Source: Paralvinella palmiformis
Lineage: Eukaryota > Annelida > Polychaeta > Terebellida > Alvinellidae
DNA: 64,000 nt
Reading direction: 5' to 3'
NCBI GenBank assembly: GCA_025642065.1
Contig: JAODUP010000517.1
Span: 1 to 64,000, forward strand
This document shows positions 44,401 through 52,473 of the stretch, piece by piece. The notes below the pieces were generated by a model. That model searched no databases, was not told the origin of the DNA, and saw nothing but the letters and a program-made list of their open reading frames with translations. The stretch's first letter is position 1; each line of letters starts with the position of its first letter. The position numbers and the translations under genes were made by a program.

Positions 44401-47400
44401 GATATGAGATTCCATTCCTCACACTATAGATGAACCTGTCTGACACCAGAACATCACACTAACACTGGATGATAACATGAACTTAATATGGCTACTAACT
44501 GGTCTGTTAAAAGCTTGGAAACATATTAACAAATTTGTTAATTAATTAATTAATTTCATCTGCCCTCCCATAAATTGGGTGGATATAAAAGAACAAATGT
44601 ATATAAATTATGCACATGATAAAATAACAAACTATCCAGATCATGACTGACCTGGACATAAAGGATACAAGTGTGTGTGTGTGTGTGTGTGTGTGTAATA
44701 GGGTTTGGGTCACTAGGGATGGCCCTGTTTGGCAGATATATAAAAATAATACTATTAACAAACCACAATGTTTTGGTAGTTTTAACTGCACAAGTTTGGC
44801 GTTATGGGAAGGAATGTGCATAATAAAACTGAAATTAACTGGTGATGATATTAGTATAATTATTTAAAAAATTATTCTAGGGCATGAATCTATAACAAGA
44901 AACAAACAAACCATTCATGGCTGGGGGGTGTAAGCATGATTAAAAGATAAACTTATTCATAAACATTGCTGGAATGATGCATGCCCAACAGATATAGTAG
45001 CAGTAGAGGTGATTTATGGCACCATTATGTACATGAAGTGTTTTGGCTGTTTTTAGGGATGCGAACTTCATCAACAACTGGTGTTCTCATTATGGGCATT
45101 AGAGACCAAAGTACACATTAATAGCAGCTGAATCTGACACAATGAATCAGACCCAAGTGTCTGCCACAAATCACTACATCAAGGCATATAATGGCTCAAC
45201 AAAAACTATCCTCACTCGATTGTATAGTAGAGAGTCCAGGTCGCAAGGAACCAGAAGAGGTTCTGTAGATACTGCAACATAAAGAGTTCAGTACTAATTA
45301 ATTTATGTTTAACATACCTTGACTGCCATGTCTAGTACAGAATAGGTTCCATTACTGTTACCATCTGACATAGTTCTTGTACACGTCATTCTTGTACACG
45401 TGTACTGTTTAAGCCTGATCCACGTCTTCATAAGACAAGTTGAGGATTTTTTTTAATTTAATGTCAGTTACTTTACAAACTAGTTTTATCACACAGAACA
45501 ATTCAGTGAATTAAAAAAAGCCCTGGACTAAGTGTATATTCACACACACACACACACACATACAACACACACACACACCTATATACATTGTTAAGAGAAT
45601 CTGTGATACACCTTCCATTTACAGATATTGTTCATGATGCCAATACAACCTGGTAAGGGCCATGTTACAGTCTGATCAGTGTATGTCGTCATTCTGTAAC
45701 ATTCTAACATCAAATTATAATGATTAACCATCTACTTTACTGAAAACTGTGGCCTGTCCTACAAGGTCTCTTACTATCACAGATATTAAACAATATAAAA
45801 TATTTAATGAATACAAATTAACAGCTTAATAACAATAATGATAATAACAATAATAATAGTACAAATTTACTAAAAACACCCTTTCCAGTAGGAGCCAATC
45901 AAATGCATAAACTCTCAAAGTAAAGTACTGGTATCTATAATGATGAATAATATTTGTCCTGACCCTAAACAACTGTAAACTAGTTAGGAACTAATTTTAT
46001 AACCTTCATCAGGGAAAAGGCTTTAAAATTAGAACATTCTAAATTAAATTATTTATTTGACACAGTCTACAAGACAAAAAACACAAAACCTTAAAGATTT
46101 TCAGATTTTGAGGTTTCTTGTACTCAGGAATTATGAAATCACATCGAAAAAGACATGGAAATATGGTTCAAATGGAAGAATTTACAATACACCCCATAAT
46201 CATTTTTTTGTTATTAATTATTATTATTGCTAGAATATTCCAATTGTCAGACAAGTATCTAACCAAATCACCAAAACTTAAATAAAAATCAACCATTACA
46301 TACTGAAATAAATAATAAACATCAAAACTTTGAACTGACAATGCCTTAGGATGGATGGATGAATGTTGTTTAACGACACATCGGCACAATTTAGGCCATT
46401 CAGTGTCCTAGAATGTTTGGAAATAAAACCATATTAACAAATCTTTATAAAAAGTTAAAAAGCCGGATTATATGCAAATCGTCAACCACAAATGGCAAAT
46501 ATGCAAACAATACGTAGGTGTATAGGTGTATAAGCTTGTTATGATAATGCCTTAGATCACATGAAATTAAGTTACATATTATGATAAACAGTTTTTAATA
46601 TGTGAGCTCTATATAAGATATGTGGATTCTACCTTTAAACCAGACAGATGTGATGATTTGTTACTCTAGATCACGCTGGTGTTAAAATAAACTTTGAAAT
46701 GACCCACTTAAAAGATAGAGAATTTAAATAATTGGAGGCAAAAGTCAATATTTATAAATGATATCATGTCAATATTTAAATATAACAACCATAGCAGCAT
46801 GTAGGTCGCAGCTATAGGAGTATTATAATACAAGCACACATACACGGACGAAGAGAAAGAGAGAACAAATATTATATCCTGGCACTTAACAAAGCTGAAC
46901 ACACACACATCTACATCTGCTGAACTGAGTTACGTGGATGATGATGATGATTGATGTTTTACGGCCACTTTTGTGCACAAGGTAGGCTAAACGGGCCGAG
47001 CGACCTCCTAATGTAATGAGACGAAGTGAAAGACGAAAACAACATCGAGATATGCGCACACTTGGATTCGAACACGGGTGGTACTGATCTGTGGTCCAAC
47101 ACGCTACCGCTAGACCACGGAGGCGCCCCACTGAGTTACGTGGAAAGGGCTCGGCTTCCCAATAGGTCGGTATTAGGAATAGAACGGAACAACGCTCTAG
47201 AACTATCTAGAAACACTACCACAGCTAAGCCACTTTAAAGTTTCAGTAATGATGATCTTAAACAATGAAATATAATTTATAAGAACAAAATAACTACATC
47301 GTCACGTCAAAATTTCTCTCGTCTAATATTACTAACACAGACTGAGATACACCACAGATATAATGCTATCAGTATCTGTCATATATACTCATCCAGTATG

Positions 47401-48884
47401 GAAACAAAGTCATTTGTTAACCAAACCAGACAGCCATTAGTTACCTGGAAACAAAACTTTGCTTGTATGAACTAAAACAGCCAAACCTCAACAAAGTAAA
47501 ACCTTAGTGTCGGACCCCCTTCTTGTAGGTTTTTCTACTTTCAGGTCAAAAAGCTCCTTCCACATCTCCAACACAACAAACATCCAGGAGAAGGTGATAA
47601 AAGACTTATGGAATGCCAACTGTACACTTCAGTTATTTCGATAATTCACTTGCTATAGTACAAACATCTGGCCAACTCTTACCGAACGCCAAGATGTTGG
47701 CTCACACAAAAACACTCCGAAATAAGAATAAAACCAGCAAATATTGAAAAACTGAGTGATGTCCGAGTATTTCTGGGACGTTTGGTGATTAAAACAGGCA
47801 GATATGGCGTTCTTGAAACCTTGATTAATTAACATGCCTAATAACACGAATGTAACCATCTGACAGCACATCCTGCTTTAACAGATTATTCCCCATAACC
47901 CAGGTGTGACGTCACTAAACTGGCACCAGATTCTAGTCAGTGATTGAGCTGGTACCTAAAACCAGGCAGGTGGTTGTGATTACTTCAGTGTATTTTTTTA
48001 TAGATAATTTTATAGTGCCATGATAAGCTAACCCCAATCTGTTTAATTGTGCACATTGAATATCATTAACGGCATGGAGACCATCCAGCTATCTGGGTGG
48101 TGGCAATCTGACTTCAACATCAATAAAATATTACTCTTTTATTCATTTACTAAGATAAACAAGGGGTAGACTGTCACAATCAGTTGTTACCTATCATAAA
48201 GCTAGGTAGCCTTACAGGTGGTTGTTGGCCTGTGACCAGAAAACTCCATCGCTCTACGGAAGACTGGCTGTCAATCACGGATACAGACAATTGTTAATGA
48301 TTCCAAGTGGCAAAAGACTGGCCAAAAATATACTTGTCAGAAATGACAACAATAACGCTTCTTGTCATTATTTGGGATGGCCTGGGATGGTAGCTAATGA
48401 TGTGATGGCTAGCTGTCTTAATGATGGCAAACACAAATGTTTTACAATTAAAATTTCCAGGTTAACTTATGGGCTAAACATTTATAGGGAAATTGCTTAT
48501 AATACCTATGACCGTATTGTAAAATGCAGTCTGTCAGTTAGTCGGCCTCTGTGTGTGTATGTGTGTGTGAAAAAAACACATGATATTTGCTATTAAGATA
48601 ATTAAAATGATGATTGTTTATTTCCAATCAATATAAATCTTTACACCAATCATTACTACATAAATCAATAATTGACACAGAATAAATCTCCCTCCCTCTA
48701 ATAAACGACCTTTTGCCTACACCTAATCCAGATAATACCACTGACTGTATGTATGTTCTATAGTCAGTTAAGAGTAATAAAACTGCTGACTAAATAAACA
48801 ACCAAGTATGCCTTATGGTCATTAGTCTTGACTATATCAATCATTAAAGATCAACAGTATTACCTTTTTATTATTTTGAGTTTG

Positions 48885-48916
<32 letters not shown>

Positions 48917-50888
48917 CAGTGTAATAGTATGACTAAAGTTGGATTTTTTAAAACCTGTCATTTCATCAGAAAATCAGAGACATCGGATAAAATTGAAGAA
49001 AACGGCAGAAGGGGCAAAGTGGACTAGTTGCACTTTGGTCTACATGCGCCAACTAGGCCAGTCAACTTTAGCCAATCAGCTGTCTGAGTTTAGACTGCAA
49101 CAATGATCATGATAACTGGGCAGGTATGGGGCACTGAATGTAGCATAAATACCACTACGTGCCCATTCACTCAGATGAAGGTGACCATTTATAAAATATT
49201 AAGTTCCCTCTTCGATTTCAGCCTTCATTAATTGTTCAAAGAGACAATTGACTGAACCCAGGTCCACAACCTTTCAGCAGTGACTGGTCCATTTACAGAA
49301 GCCCTTATTATTCTGTACAGGAGTAAGATTAGACTTCTTCGACCGTCGCCGTTGTATAAAGATCTTCATATGTGGTCACTGCCCTCGAGGCATATTATAC
49401 GGTAGAGAAACCATAATGCTAAAATATTATAACGCAGATTGATGGTGAATACGGAACCAAATCAATGACATTAAGCCATCTAGGTACACACCGAGTCAGC
49501 TTCACCTGCAAGAAGTTCACGGTGACATTCTCTCAAGGTGGGTTGGGGGTAATCGTTTAGTCAGTGTTGAGGTAAGCTAGAAATAGCCTCACCCAGATAT
49601 TTTATCACAGGTTAAGAACAGCGTGCTCTCTACGTCTACGTTATGGTATTTTAGTTCCACTGACATTCTGTTTATATATCCCAGAATATATAAACAACCT
49701 TTGACTGATTTTATAAGACACAGGACATATCCAAAATACTCATCACATAAAAACATGTTGACAAATAGTTCAAATATCTAGAATAAGTTCTTCTAGACTA
49801 GACTACAACTCAGTGATTTGAGGTGGTAAAAGTCGGGGAGTTTCTTTTAAAATCATCATACTGAATCAAAGGGATGTAACCTGCACCATCTTGTATATTC
49901 AGATGATCAACAGGAAAATCTGTATTTTGACATTCACATACACTGTTTTTACAGAATGCTATTTAATTGTGTAAATAATAAGTACCCATCTTGTCATTTT
50001 AGCCTTTCCCGGATTGAGTAATAACCACACATCCTATCACTGATAACTTTATAACAAGTATACCATATCTAGATCTAGTTAAGTTTGGAAATTCCCCCCC
50101 CCCCCCGACACATTGATTTAATTTACAGATCACAATCTAGATCTTTTCACTGTTTGTGGTGAGAGTTGACCACAGATTATAATGAATCTAGAGCTAGTTA
50201 CTATGTCTAGATGTCAACCTACCCCATTTCGGTTGTTGACGAGTACATCACACGGTATGAGCATATCTGCTATTAGCTGAGGTAACGTTTGTGCGGTAGT
50301 GTCTAACTCGTTCGTCATCTCGTCTCCAAAGACGGCGTCTTCCTCTTGGATGACATGATACTGTTCTAATTTCACAGGACTGACCATATCACGGACATAA
50401 CCCGTCTGAGGATCCTGATCCTGGCTCTGGATCCCCTGATCGGCGGCGGACTCCGAACTACCCGATGACGACATGGAATGTAGCTTTTGGCATTCGCAGG
50501 CCACACACATGTTGGCTGACAGTCCGAGGGCGTTCGGATCCAGATGATAGGCTCCGAAATAGGATTTGGAAGACGAGAAAAGTGTTGGGTCCGTGTTCCG
50601 GTTATTGTCGGCAAACGTTACGTGTTTGACGTGGGTCGGTGACGTACCAAGCAGGCGTACATCGACGTCATCATCATCATCATCATTAACATTCTCTGCA
50701 TCATCATCATAGTCATCATGGACATCGACACCGGTACTATCATCAGCAATAATCTTCTTGGCACTGATATTGTTATTGCTAACTGTATTATTCTCATTAA
50801 CTACACACCGATCAATCCGTTTCAGCTTATTGGATCCGAGATTTGTACGTTCCTGAAGGCAAGATGGGCAGCACCAACAAAGTTCCAT
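11911..50888 (-). CDS. SESN: Sestrin, complete split gene (10 main coding exons)
   Basis: Sestrins are cytosolic stress proteins that bind GATOR2, act as leucine sensors upstream of TORC1, and carry an N-terminal alkylhydroperoxidase-like fold. Coding exons on the minus strand are 50888-50223, 34035-33865, 18789-18607, 18154-17945, 17632-17494, 16144-16017, 14873-14764, 14305-14080 and 11997-11911, with an optional microexon at 40989-40960 (exons are numbered counting it as exon 2). Every junction has GT-AG ends and matching phase (0,0,0,0,1,0,2,0). The total is about 639 residues, longer than human SESN1/2 because of an extended N terminus. Family landmarks read directly are [50 protein letters not shown] and the C-terminal [13 protein letters not shown]. 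Large introns (16 and 15 kb) contain exons of another gene. The sestrin assignment is very secure for the seven C-terminal exons and good for exon 1. Confidence 0.95.
12270..12385 (-). mobile_element. tRNA-like SINE remnant in sestrin intron 9
   Basis: On the minus strand a B-box-like gttgtgggttcaaatccgc is preceded by an A-box-like segment. Similar B-box strings recur near 27220, 28935 and 59785 on the same strand, suggesting one old family. Confidence 0.4.
12978..13013. repeat. (TA)n microsatellite
   Basis: About 18 TA units in sestrin intron 9. Confidence 0.95.
14080..14305 (-). CDS. SESN: Sestrin exon 9
   Basis: One base completes a Thr codon, then 75 codons, phase 0 out at AAG|GTAAGC. 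It encodes [22 protein letters not shown], given here as FRRAIWNYI and GIRHDDYDY, then [13 protein letters not shown] and FKHSEK. The DD pair equals the SESN2 Asp406-Asp407 GATOR2-binding residues. The Trp444 position is Met (codon 14106-14104), while the Glu451 position is kept. Confidence 0.97.
14764..14873 (-). CDS. SESN: Sestrin exon 8 (leucine-pocket threonines)
   Basis: Thirty-six codons plus two bases, phase 0 in and phase 2 out. It encodes [16 protein letters not shown] and [14 protein letters not shown]. The Thr-Tyr-Asn-Thr motif, completed by the next exon, matches human SESN2 Thr374-Thr377, which line the leucine pocket. The donor is CAC|GTAAGT. Confidence 0.96.
16017..16144 (-). 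CDS. SESN: Sestrin exon 7
   Basis: Two bases complete a Leu codon, followed by 42 codons: phase 1 in, phase 0 out. It encodes [19 protein letters not shown] and ends PCFRAQ|gtatga. This is equivalent to the VEDPTFGYEDFTRRG stretch and FRAQ of human SESN2. Confidence 0.95.
16563..16833 (-). CDS. G2 possible terminal exon
   Basis: Acceptor acaatattgcag, then an open frame of 90 codons to a [19 protein letters not shown], then [13 protein letters not shown] and [11 protein letters not shown]. It lies between sestrin exons 6 and 7 of the same strand. The sequence is AT-rich, and an ATTAAA follows about 80 nt downstream. It could be a chance ORF. Confidence 0.25.
17421..17473. repeat. (TA)n(CA)n at the edge of sestrin exon 6
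   Basis: The array comes within about 20 nt of the exon 6 donor on the intron side. Confidence 0.95.
17494..17632 (-). CDS. SESN: Sestrin exon 6 (linker coiled coil)
   Basis: Forty-six codons plus one base, phase 0 in and phase 1 out. It encodes the conserved ELMRKMRQL helix, an AAAAQ insertion, then [13 protein letters not shown], matching the SESN1 helix with EKMRQL and FEIEKRES. The donor AAT|GTGAGT lies directly beside a long CA/TA microsatellite on the intron side. Confidence 0.95.
17945..18154 (-). CDS. SESN: Sestrin exon 5
   Basis: Seventy codons, phase 0 at both ends, with a gtgttacag acceptor and a TCT|GTGAGT donor. The exon encodes [27 protein letters not shown], split here as [10 protein letters not shown] and [11 protein letters not shown], then GHTYRMPSV. 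It matches the helical segment of SESN1/2 that carries a GATOR2-contact region. The exon ends in a low-complexity Ser/Thr/Pro stretch that corresponds to the disordered linker. Confidence 0.96.
18607..18789 (-). CDS. SESN: Sestrin exon 4 (peroxidase-like active site)
   Basis: This 61-codon, phase-0 exon begins [14 protein letters not shown] and ends [14 protein letters not shown]. In human SESN2 the corresponding Cys125, Tyr127 and His132 form the alkylhydroperoxidase-type centre. Here the Cys and Tyr are present but the His position is Gln (codon 18750-18748). The acceptor is gttttccag and the donor is GAG|GTAGGT. Confidence 0.97.
18849..18902 (+). repeat. (ACC)n(AAC)n microsatellite
   Basis: Trinucleotide arrays about 60 nt upstream of the sestrin exon 4 acceptor. 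Confidence 0.95.
19679..19842 (-). CDS. G2 exon
   Basis: Acceptor gtgtttttaacag and donor ATGGCTG|GTAAGA. Two bases plus 54 codons read [39 protein letters not shown] and [13 protein letters not shown]. Exit phase 0. No continuation in phase was found before sestrin exon 4 at 18789. Confidence 0.55.
19855..20133 (-). CDS. G2 long exon (helical), 3' boundary uncertain
   Basis: Acceptor ttctttacaacacag, then an open phase-0 frame of about 92 codons: [35 protein letters not shown] and [13 protein letters not shown]. The frame stops at 19857-19855, just before the next block. Either a GT|GTATAT donor near 19910 is used with a tiny intron of about 70 nt, or the two blocks are one exon broken by a frameshift. 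Confidence 0.55.
   Translation of the reverse strand, partial: GFVLSHLLSVLYIIISEKIYRKALSISDLQEMLPHLALSTTLHSKPCYLRQTSKINSDPADMTLQGTVFCVLHQVYMVVLKTDWLTSSPIVV
21143..21215 (-). CDS. G2 exon
   Basis: One base plus 24 codons, acceptor tagaacacag, donor CAC|GTACGT. It reads [20 protein letters not shown], then QADH. Phase 2 entry completes the Arg codon begun at 30199; phase 0 exit fits the block at 20133. Confidence 0.55.
23028..23080 (+). repeat. (CA)n array with CG-interruption
   Basis: CA repeats broken by a cgcgcgcg run. Confidence 0.95.
23535..23680. repeat. Short tandem repeat of a 30-bp unit
   Basis: At least three imperfect units built on cacagtcacggtgatat followed by ctatatat. Confidence 0.7.
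24858..24998 (+). mobile_element. tRNA-derived SINE, diverged copy 3
   Basis: Carries cgtggtctaacggtagc and B box gttcgaatctc, as in the two full copies, but the distal body is diverged and breaks off at a CA array. A run of 14 G precedes it. Confidence 0.75.
30199..30331 (-). CDS. G2 exon, best-supported block
   Basis: Two bases, 43 codons and two bases between a ggctaaaag acceptor (preceded by an interrupted poly-C) and an ATCTCG|GTAAGA donor. It reads [20 protein letters not shown], then [20 protein letters not shown]. The hydrophilic, clearly protein-like sequence inside AT-rich intron DNA is hard to explain by chance. Entry phase 1 and exit phase 2 match both neighbours. I do not recognise the family. 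Confidence 0.6.
31062..31174 (+). repeat. (TG)n microsatellite with poly-G end
   Basis: Over 100 bp of TG repeats ending in nine or more G, in sestrin intron 2. Confidence 0.95.
32866..32956 (+). repeat. Compound microsatellite C-(CA)-(TA)-(GA)
   Basis: Poly-C, then CA, TA and GA arrays directly joined. Confidence 0.95.
33482..33575 (-). mobile_element. SINE 3' fragment, diverged copy 5
   Basis: Reverse orientation with recognisable gttttagggccacttttgg and gtgagctaaatggga strings and the aatgagtc..aaa part. Heavily diverged, about 300 nt downstream of sestrin exon 3. Confidence 0.55.
33865..34035 (-). CDS. SESN: Sestrin exon 3
   Basis: These 57 codons begin at a cattccag acceptor and end ATG|GTGAGT, phase 0 at both ends. 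The exon encodes the start of the conserved N-terminal domain: [15 protein letters not shown], then [16 protein letters not shown] and RHYIAIM, all strongly sestrin-like. It sits between two G2 exons (34741-34684 and 30331-30199), which are phase-compatible with each other. Confidence 0.97.
34684..34741 (-). CDS. G2 exon
   Basis: Nineteen codons plus one base, with acceptor tacgcacag and donor TATC|GTATGT. It reads [19 protein letters not shown]. It lies only 650 nt upstream of sestrin exon 3 but leaves in phase 1, which sestrin exon 3 cannot use and the G2 exon at 30331 can. Confidence 0.55.
34965..35071. repeat. 40-bp direct repeat, two copies
   Basis: 34965-35004 and 35032-35071 share cttgta..tgtcattct and atgatcgtgatgttttaggg, with few mismatches. 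They lie 230 nt upstream of a G2 exon. Confidence 0.8.
35412..35443 (+). repeat. (ACTC)n tetranucleotide array
   Basis: Eight units in sestrin intron 1. Confidence 0.95.
36575..36633 (-). CDS. G2 exon
   Basis: Two bases plus 19 codons reading [19 protein letters not shown], between a gcaatttatag acceptor and a GCG|GTATGT donor. Exit phase 0 fits the exon at 34741. Confidence 0.5.
37047..37123 (-). CDS. G2 exon
   Basis: A consensus AAT|GTAAGT donor closes an open frame reading [20 protein letters not shown], then TSLLK. Phase 0 entry matches the exon at 40594. An upstream acceptor ctttag would add three codons (LKQ). Exit phase 2 does not match the exon at 36633 (phase 1), so a small exon may be missing between them. 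Confidence 0.45.
38330..38404 (+). repeat. (CA) and (TA) microsatellites
   Basis: A CA array and a TA array separated by 27 bp. Confidence 0.95.
38952..39143 (+). mobile_element. tRNA-derived SINE, full-length copy 1
   Basis: The head has a tRNA-like A box (tggtctagcgg) and a B box (gttcgaatccc at 39008-39018). The body follows (cgcccatttagcctacctcg class) and the tail is a CAT-rich tract. It is flanked by a perfect 12-bp target duplication aaataagctata at 38940-38951 and 39144-39155. Confidence 0.85.
40594..40664 (-). CDS. G2 exon (helix pair)
   Basis: Acceptor atgttgttag, donor GTCAGC|GTATGT. Two bases plus 23 codons read [19 protein letters not shown], continuing SVVS, which has the heptad-like spacing of a helical repeat. 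Entry phase 1, exit phase 0. Confidence 0.5.
40960..40989 (-). CDS. SESN: Candidate 30-nt in-frame sestrin microexon
   Basis: A pyrimidine-rich acceptor (tgttgtcattctag) and a canonical GAG|GTGAGT donor flank exactly 30 nt. Read in phase 0 it encodes [10 protein letters not shown]. Phase 0 at both ends fits between sestrin exon 1 and exon 3, which are also phase 0. It does not fit the flanking G2 exons at 41331 (phase 1 out) and 40664 (phase 1 in). The IPVE string resembles the FIPVEE segment of human SESN2 at the same place in the protein. It could be a cassette exon, or the 3' part of an alternative first exon. Confidence 0.55.
41331..41630 (-). CDS. G2 exon
   Basis: Two bases plus 99 codons plus one base. 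It reads [20 protein letters not shown], then [18 protein letters not shown] and [10 protein letters not shown], an uninterrupted protein-like frame with ordinary codon mix. The acceptor used is gtgactag. The donor GGT|GTCAGT is weak and chosen by phase. It cannot splice in frame to the sestrin microexon 340 nt away. Confidence 0.5.
41897..42125 (-). CDS. G2 exon
   Basis: Starts after gatatcag at an ATG codon in phase 0 (76 codons plus one base) and leaves at GGAG|GTGGAA. It reads [20 protein letters not shown], then [16 protein letters not shown]. Codons end mostly in C or G, unlike the flanking AT-rich introns. Phase 1 out fits the next block. Confidence 0.5.
42850..43000 (-). CDS. G2 exon (helical repeat segment)
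   Basis: One base plus 50 codons, entering in phase 2 and leaving in phase 0 at GTTCAG|GTTCTC. It reads [20 protein letters not shown], then [11 protein letters not shown], a Leu/Val-rich helical pattern. The frame stays open to 42721, so the donor is not certain. Confidence 0.5.
45216..45271 (-). CDS. G2 candidate short exon
   Basis: A very good atgttgcag acceptor and a GA|GTGAGG donor bound 56 nt. All three frames are open. The frame that leaves in phase 2 ([18 protein letters not shown]) joins the next exon without a stop. The frame leaving in phase 0 ([18 protein letters not shown]) is also credible. Confidence 0.4.
45272..50222 (-). other. Sestrin intron 1, distal part
   Basis: Contains the SINE at 46939, CA arrays and a poly-C. 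Weak exon-like minus-strand pieces occur near 47.6-47.7 kb but are not called. Confidence 0.5.
46939..47129 (-). mobile_element. tRNA-derived SINE, full-length copy 2
   Basis: Same family as the copy at 38952, in the opposite orientation: a GAT-rich tail at the left, then the gttttacggccactttt body, with tRNA-like head at the right. It is flanked by a perfect 15-bp duplication actgagttacgtgga at 46924-46938 and 47130-47144. It lies in sestrin intron 1. Confidence 0.88.
50223..50888 (-). CDS. SESN: Sestrin exon 1 (N-terminal extension)
   Basis: This 222-codon exon starts at the first ATG after an in-frame stop and ends at a GGG|GTAGGT donor in phase 0. The open frame runs seven codons upstream of the ATG to a GTG, which is not a plausible eukaryotic start. 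The N terminus is Cys-rich ([10 protein letters not shown]). It is followed by Asn-rich and strongly acidic stretches, including a run of six Asp encoded by a GAT-type microsatellite, and a Ser-rich stretch near residue 140. The final 14 residues ([13 protein letters not shown] region) correspond in position to the FIP-x-x-x-L segment preceding the conserved domain of human SESN1/2. An AG after a pyrimidine tract near 50919 leaves open an upstream non-coding exon. Membership of sestrin is inferred from strand, phase and that motif. Confidence 0.75.
50664..50720 (-). repeat. GAT/TCA microsatellite coding the sestrin Asp run
   Basis: A TCA-type trinucleotide array on the plus strand, translated as Asp codons in sestrin exon 1. 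Confidence 0.8.
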
Positions 50889-51168
50889 ACTATAGTGTAC
50901 AATATACACGATGGGCTCTAAAGGTGAGAATTACACTACATCTTCTAGATCTACGAAGTAACAAAAAGTCCACTGGTTGGCTGGCTATGTATCTACATGA
51001 ACACAAACTGCTATCCACAGTCTAGATCTAGATCTTAGTGTAATACTAGATCTATGTCCTTGGCCTTAGAGTTAGACAGATCTTGGTGGTTTCGCCTTTT
51101 GGTGTCGGCGGAATATGTGACTGGCTGACGGATTATAATTATAAACTCTATATCACTTTGAACACTAT
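50889..51168 (-). promoter_or_regulatory. Inferred sestrin 5' leader with two AUG-stop uORFs
   Basis: Transcription is placed about 30 nt below the TATA-like box. The leader then holds only two ATGs upstream of the main start, at 50998-50996 and 50941-50939. Each is followed immediately by TAG. The start position is inferred; the two ATGTAG hexamers are read directly. Confidence 0.4.
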
Positions 51169-51192
51169 AGGCACGCTATGGTAATGGTTCAG

Positions 51193-51200
51193 CTTTTATA
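51193..51200 (-). promoter_or_regulatory. TATA-like box of sestrin
   Basis: TATAAAAG on the minus strand, about 305 nt upstream of the sestrin ATG, in a region with raised CG content. An oppositely directed TATAAAAA lies at 51395-51402. Confidence 0.4.
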
Positions 51201-51794
51201 TTCGAGTCGATACTTGACAGCTCGAACTTCTTATTTATGCGATTCATAATAGAGTATAAAATTACAATTCGATGTCAACTTACATACGGACTAGGCTCTC
51301 GTCGTGCTGTATTTAACCAACGATCGAACACACACACACACATTTAGTATATTCCAAAAGTTTCCCCTAGAACTGCCTAGTGCCACATTTGTTGTATAAA
51401 AACGCCGGCACCTAGACTTCTCGCTGAAATCAGCTGATCGTGGGTCGGCCGGTTTCTAACTTCTAGTAGACTATATAATAATAATACATGTCGGCGCAGC
51501 AGGTAGTTTCGCTAAGTGACAATATATATATATATATATATAAGCAGCTGTTGTCAGTTTACTGTTGGTGGTGGCCGTGTCACTGCTGTTCGCTGTCTGC
51601 CCGCCTGCTGCCTGCCTGTCTCTAGATCAGCTGATCCCCAACTTTAAATGCTGGCCACGCTCTGTGTGCGCGAGCAGTGAGAGAGAGAAAAAACCCTACA
51701 GCCGTCAAAGTGCTGCCAGCTCGCGGCCATATAGTCGACACACAGTAAGCTAGTTCGACTAACACAGCCGTATCACATACCGACCACCCCCACC

Positions 51795-51829
<35 letters not shown>

Positions 51830-52328
51830 GTCCAAGCCACCAGAACAAAGAACATTACCTAGACCTTTCGTCTAGCTGTTCTACTGGGCCGGGGCTATTT
51901 TTGTCAGCCAATCATACGGCCCCGCTCTCGCTAATACTTAAAGGTCTCATTCTCCCAGTCAGCTGTTTTTACTATCTGTCCCAAGTGTGGCCTCTCCCGG
52001 AGAGAAGACATGCCAGTGTTTGTGGCTGCCTACTACTCACTCCGTTGTCTCTTATCCGACTCCGATGTTACAGTAATGTCTGGACACGCACGCTTGTGGA
52101 CCGGGTAGTCAAATTTTTAAAATAATCTTACTTCTACATTGCTCACTTCCCAGAACAATAAACAGTTGGGGAAACGTTTGAGGACAAGATTTTAAAGTTG
52201 TTTATTTTCCCGTTTTACCAAAAACTGTTCAAATGCAGTCAAATGATGCTCACTGACCGTGTTTATGTCATCCTGTCAGACTATGTTTTCCACATCCTAT
52301 AGAACAGGTTATCCATCTTGCCCCATAC
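51201..52328. other. Upstream region with raised CG content; no gene
   Basis: A plus-strand TATAAAAA at 51395-51402, a (TA) array at 51521-51543 and a CA array near 51800-51829 are visible. The plus-strand open stretch from 51565 has a signal-peptide-like beginning but lacks an ATG, so it is not called as a gene. Confidence 0.4.
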
Positions 52329-52473
52329 TTATTGCCACACTTTGATAATGACATCTGTTCCAGATAAACACAGAAGGTTTGGGGCTGAGCCCAGGAGAAC
52401 ATATCTCCGTTACTGTTTGACAAACAATCACATAGTTTATAGCAGGGCTTCAGTAGGGTTGAAAAGGTCACTC
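52329..52473 (-). CDS. G2 possible exon
   Basis: An open frame (TLLKPCYKLCDCLSN, then CVYLEQMSLSKCG) lies between a weak acttaag acceptor and an AATAA|GTATGG donor. Entry phase 1 does not match the 54486 donor (phase 2), so another exon would be needed. It lies upstream of sestrin exon 1 on the same strand. Confidence 0.25.

Noticed and set aside
47540..47760. Two exon-like minus-strand pieces ([24 protein letters not shown] before GTAAGA)
   Set aside because: Only one good splice site each and phases do not chain with G2; noted as possible missing exons.
48222..48596. 124-codon plus-strand frame
   Set aside because: It starts at TTG, runs into a TG repeat, and no family or splice context supports it.
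51565..51753. Plus-strand frame with signal-peptide-like start
   Set aside because: It opens at TTG with no ATG, lies upstream of sestrin, and has no splice or homology support.
52005..52020. p53-like half site agacatgcca upstream of sestrin
   Set aside because: One imperfect half site only; chance expectation is high.
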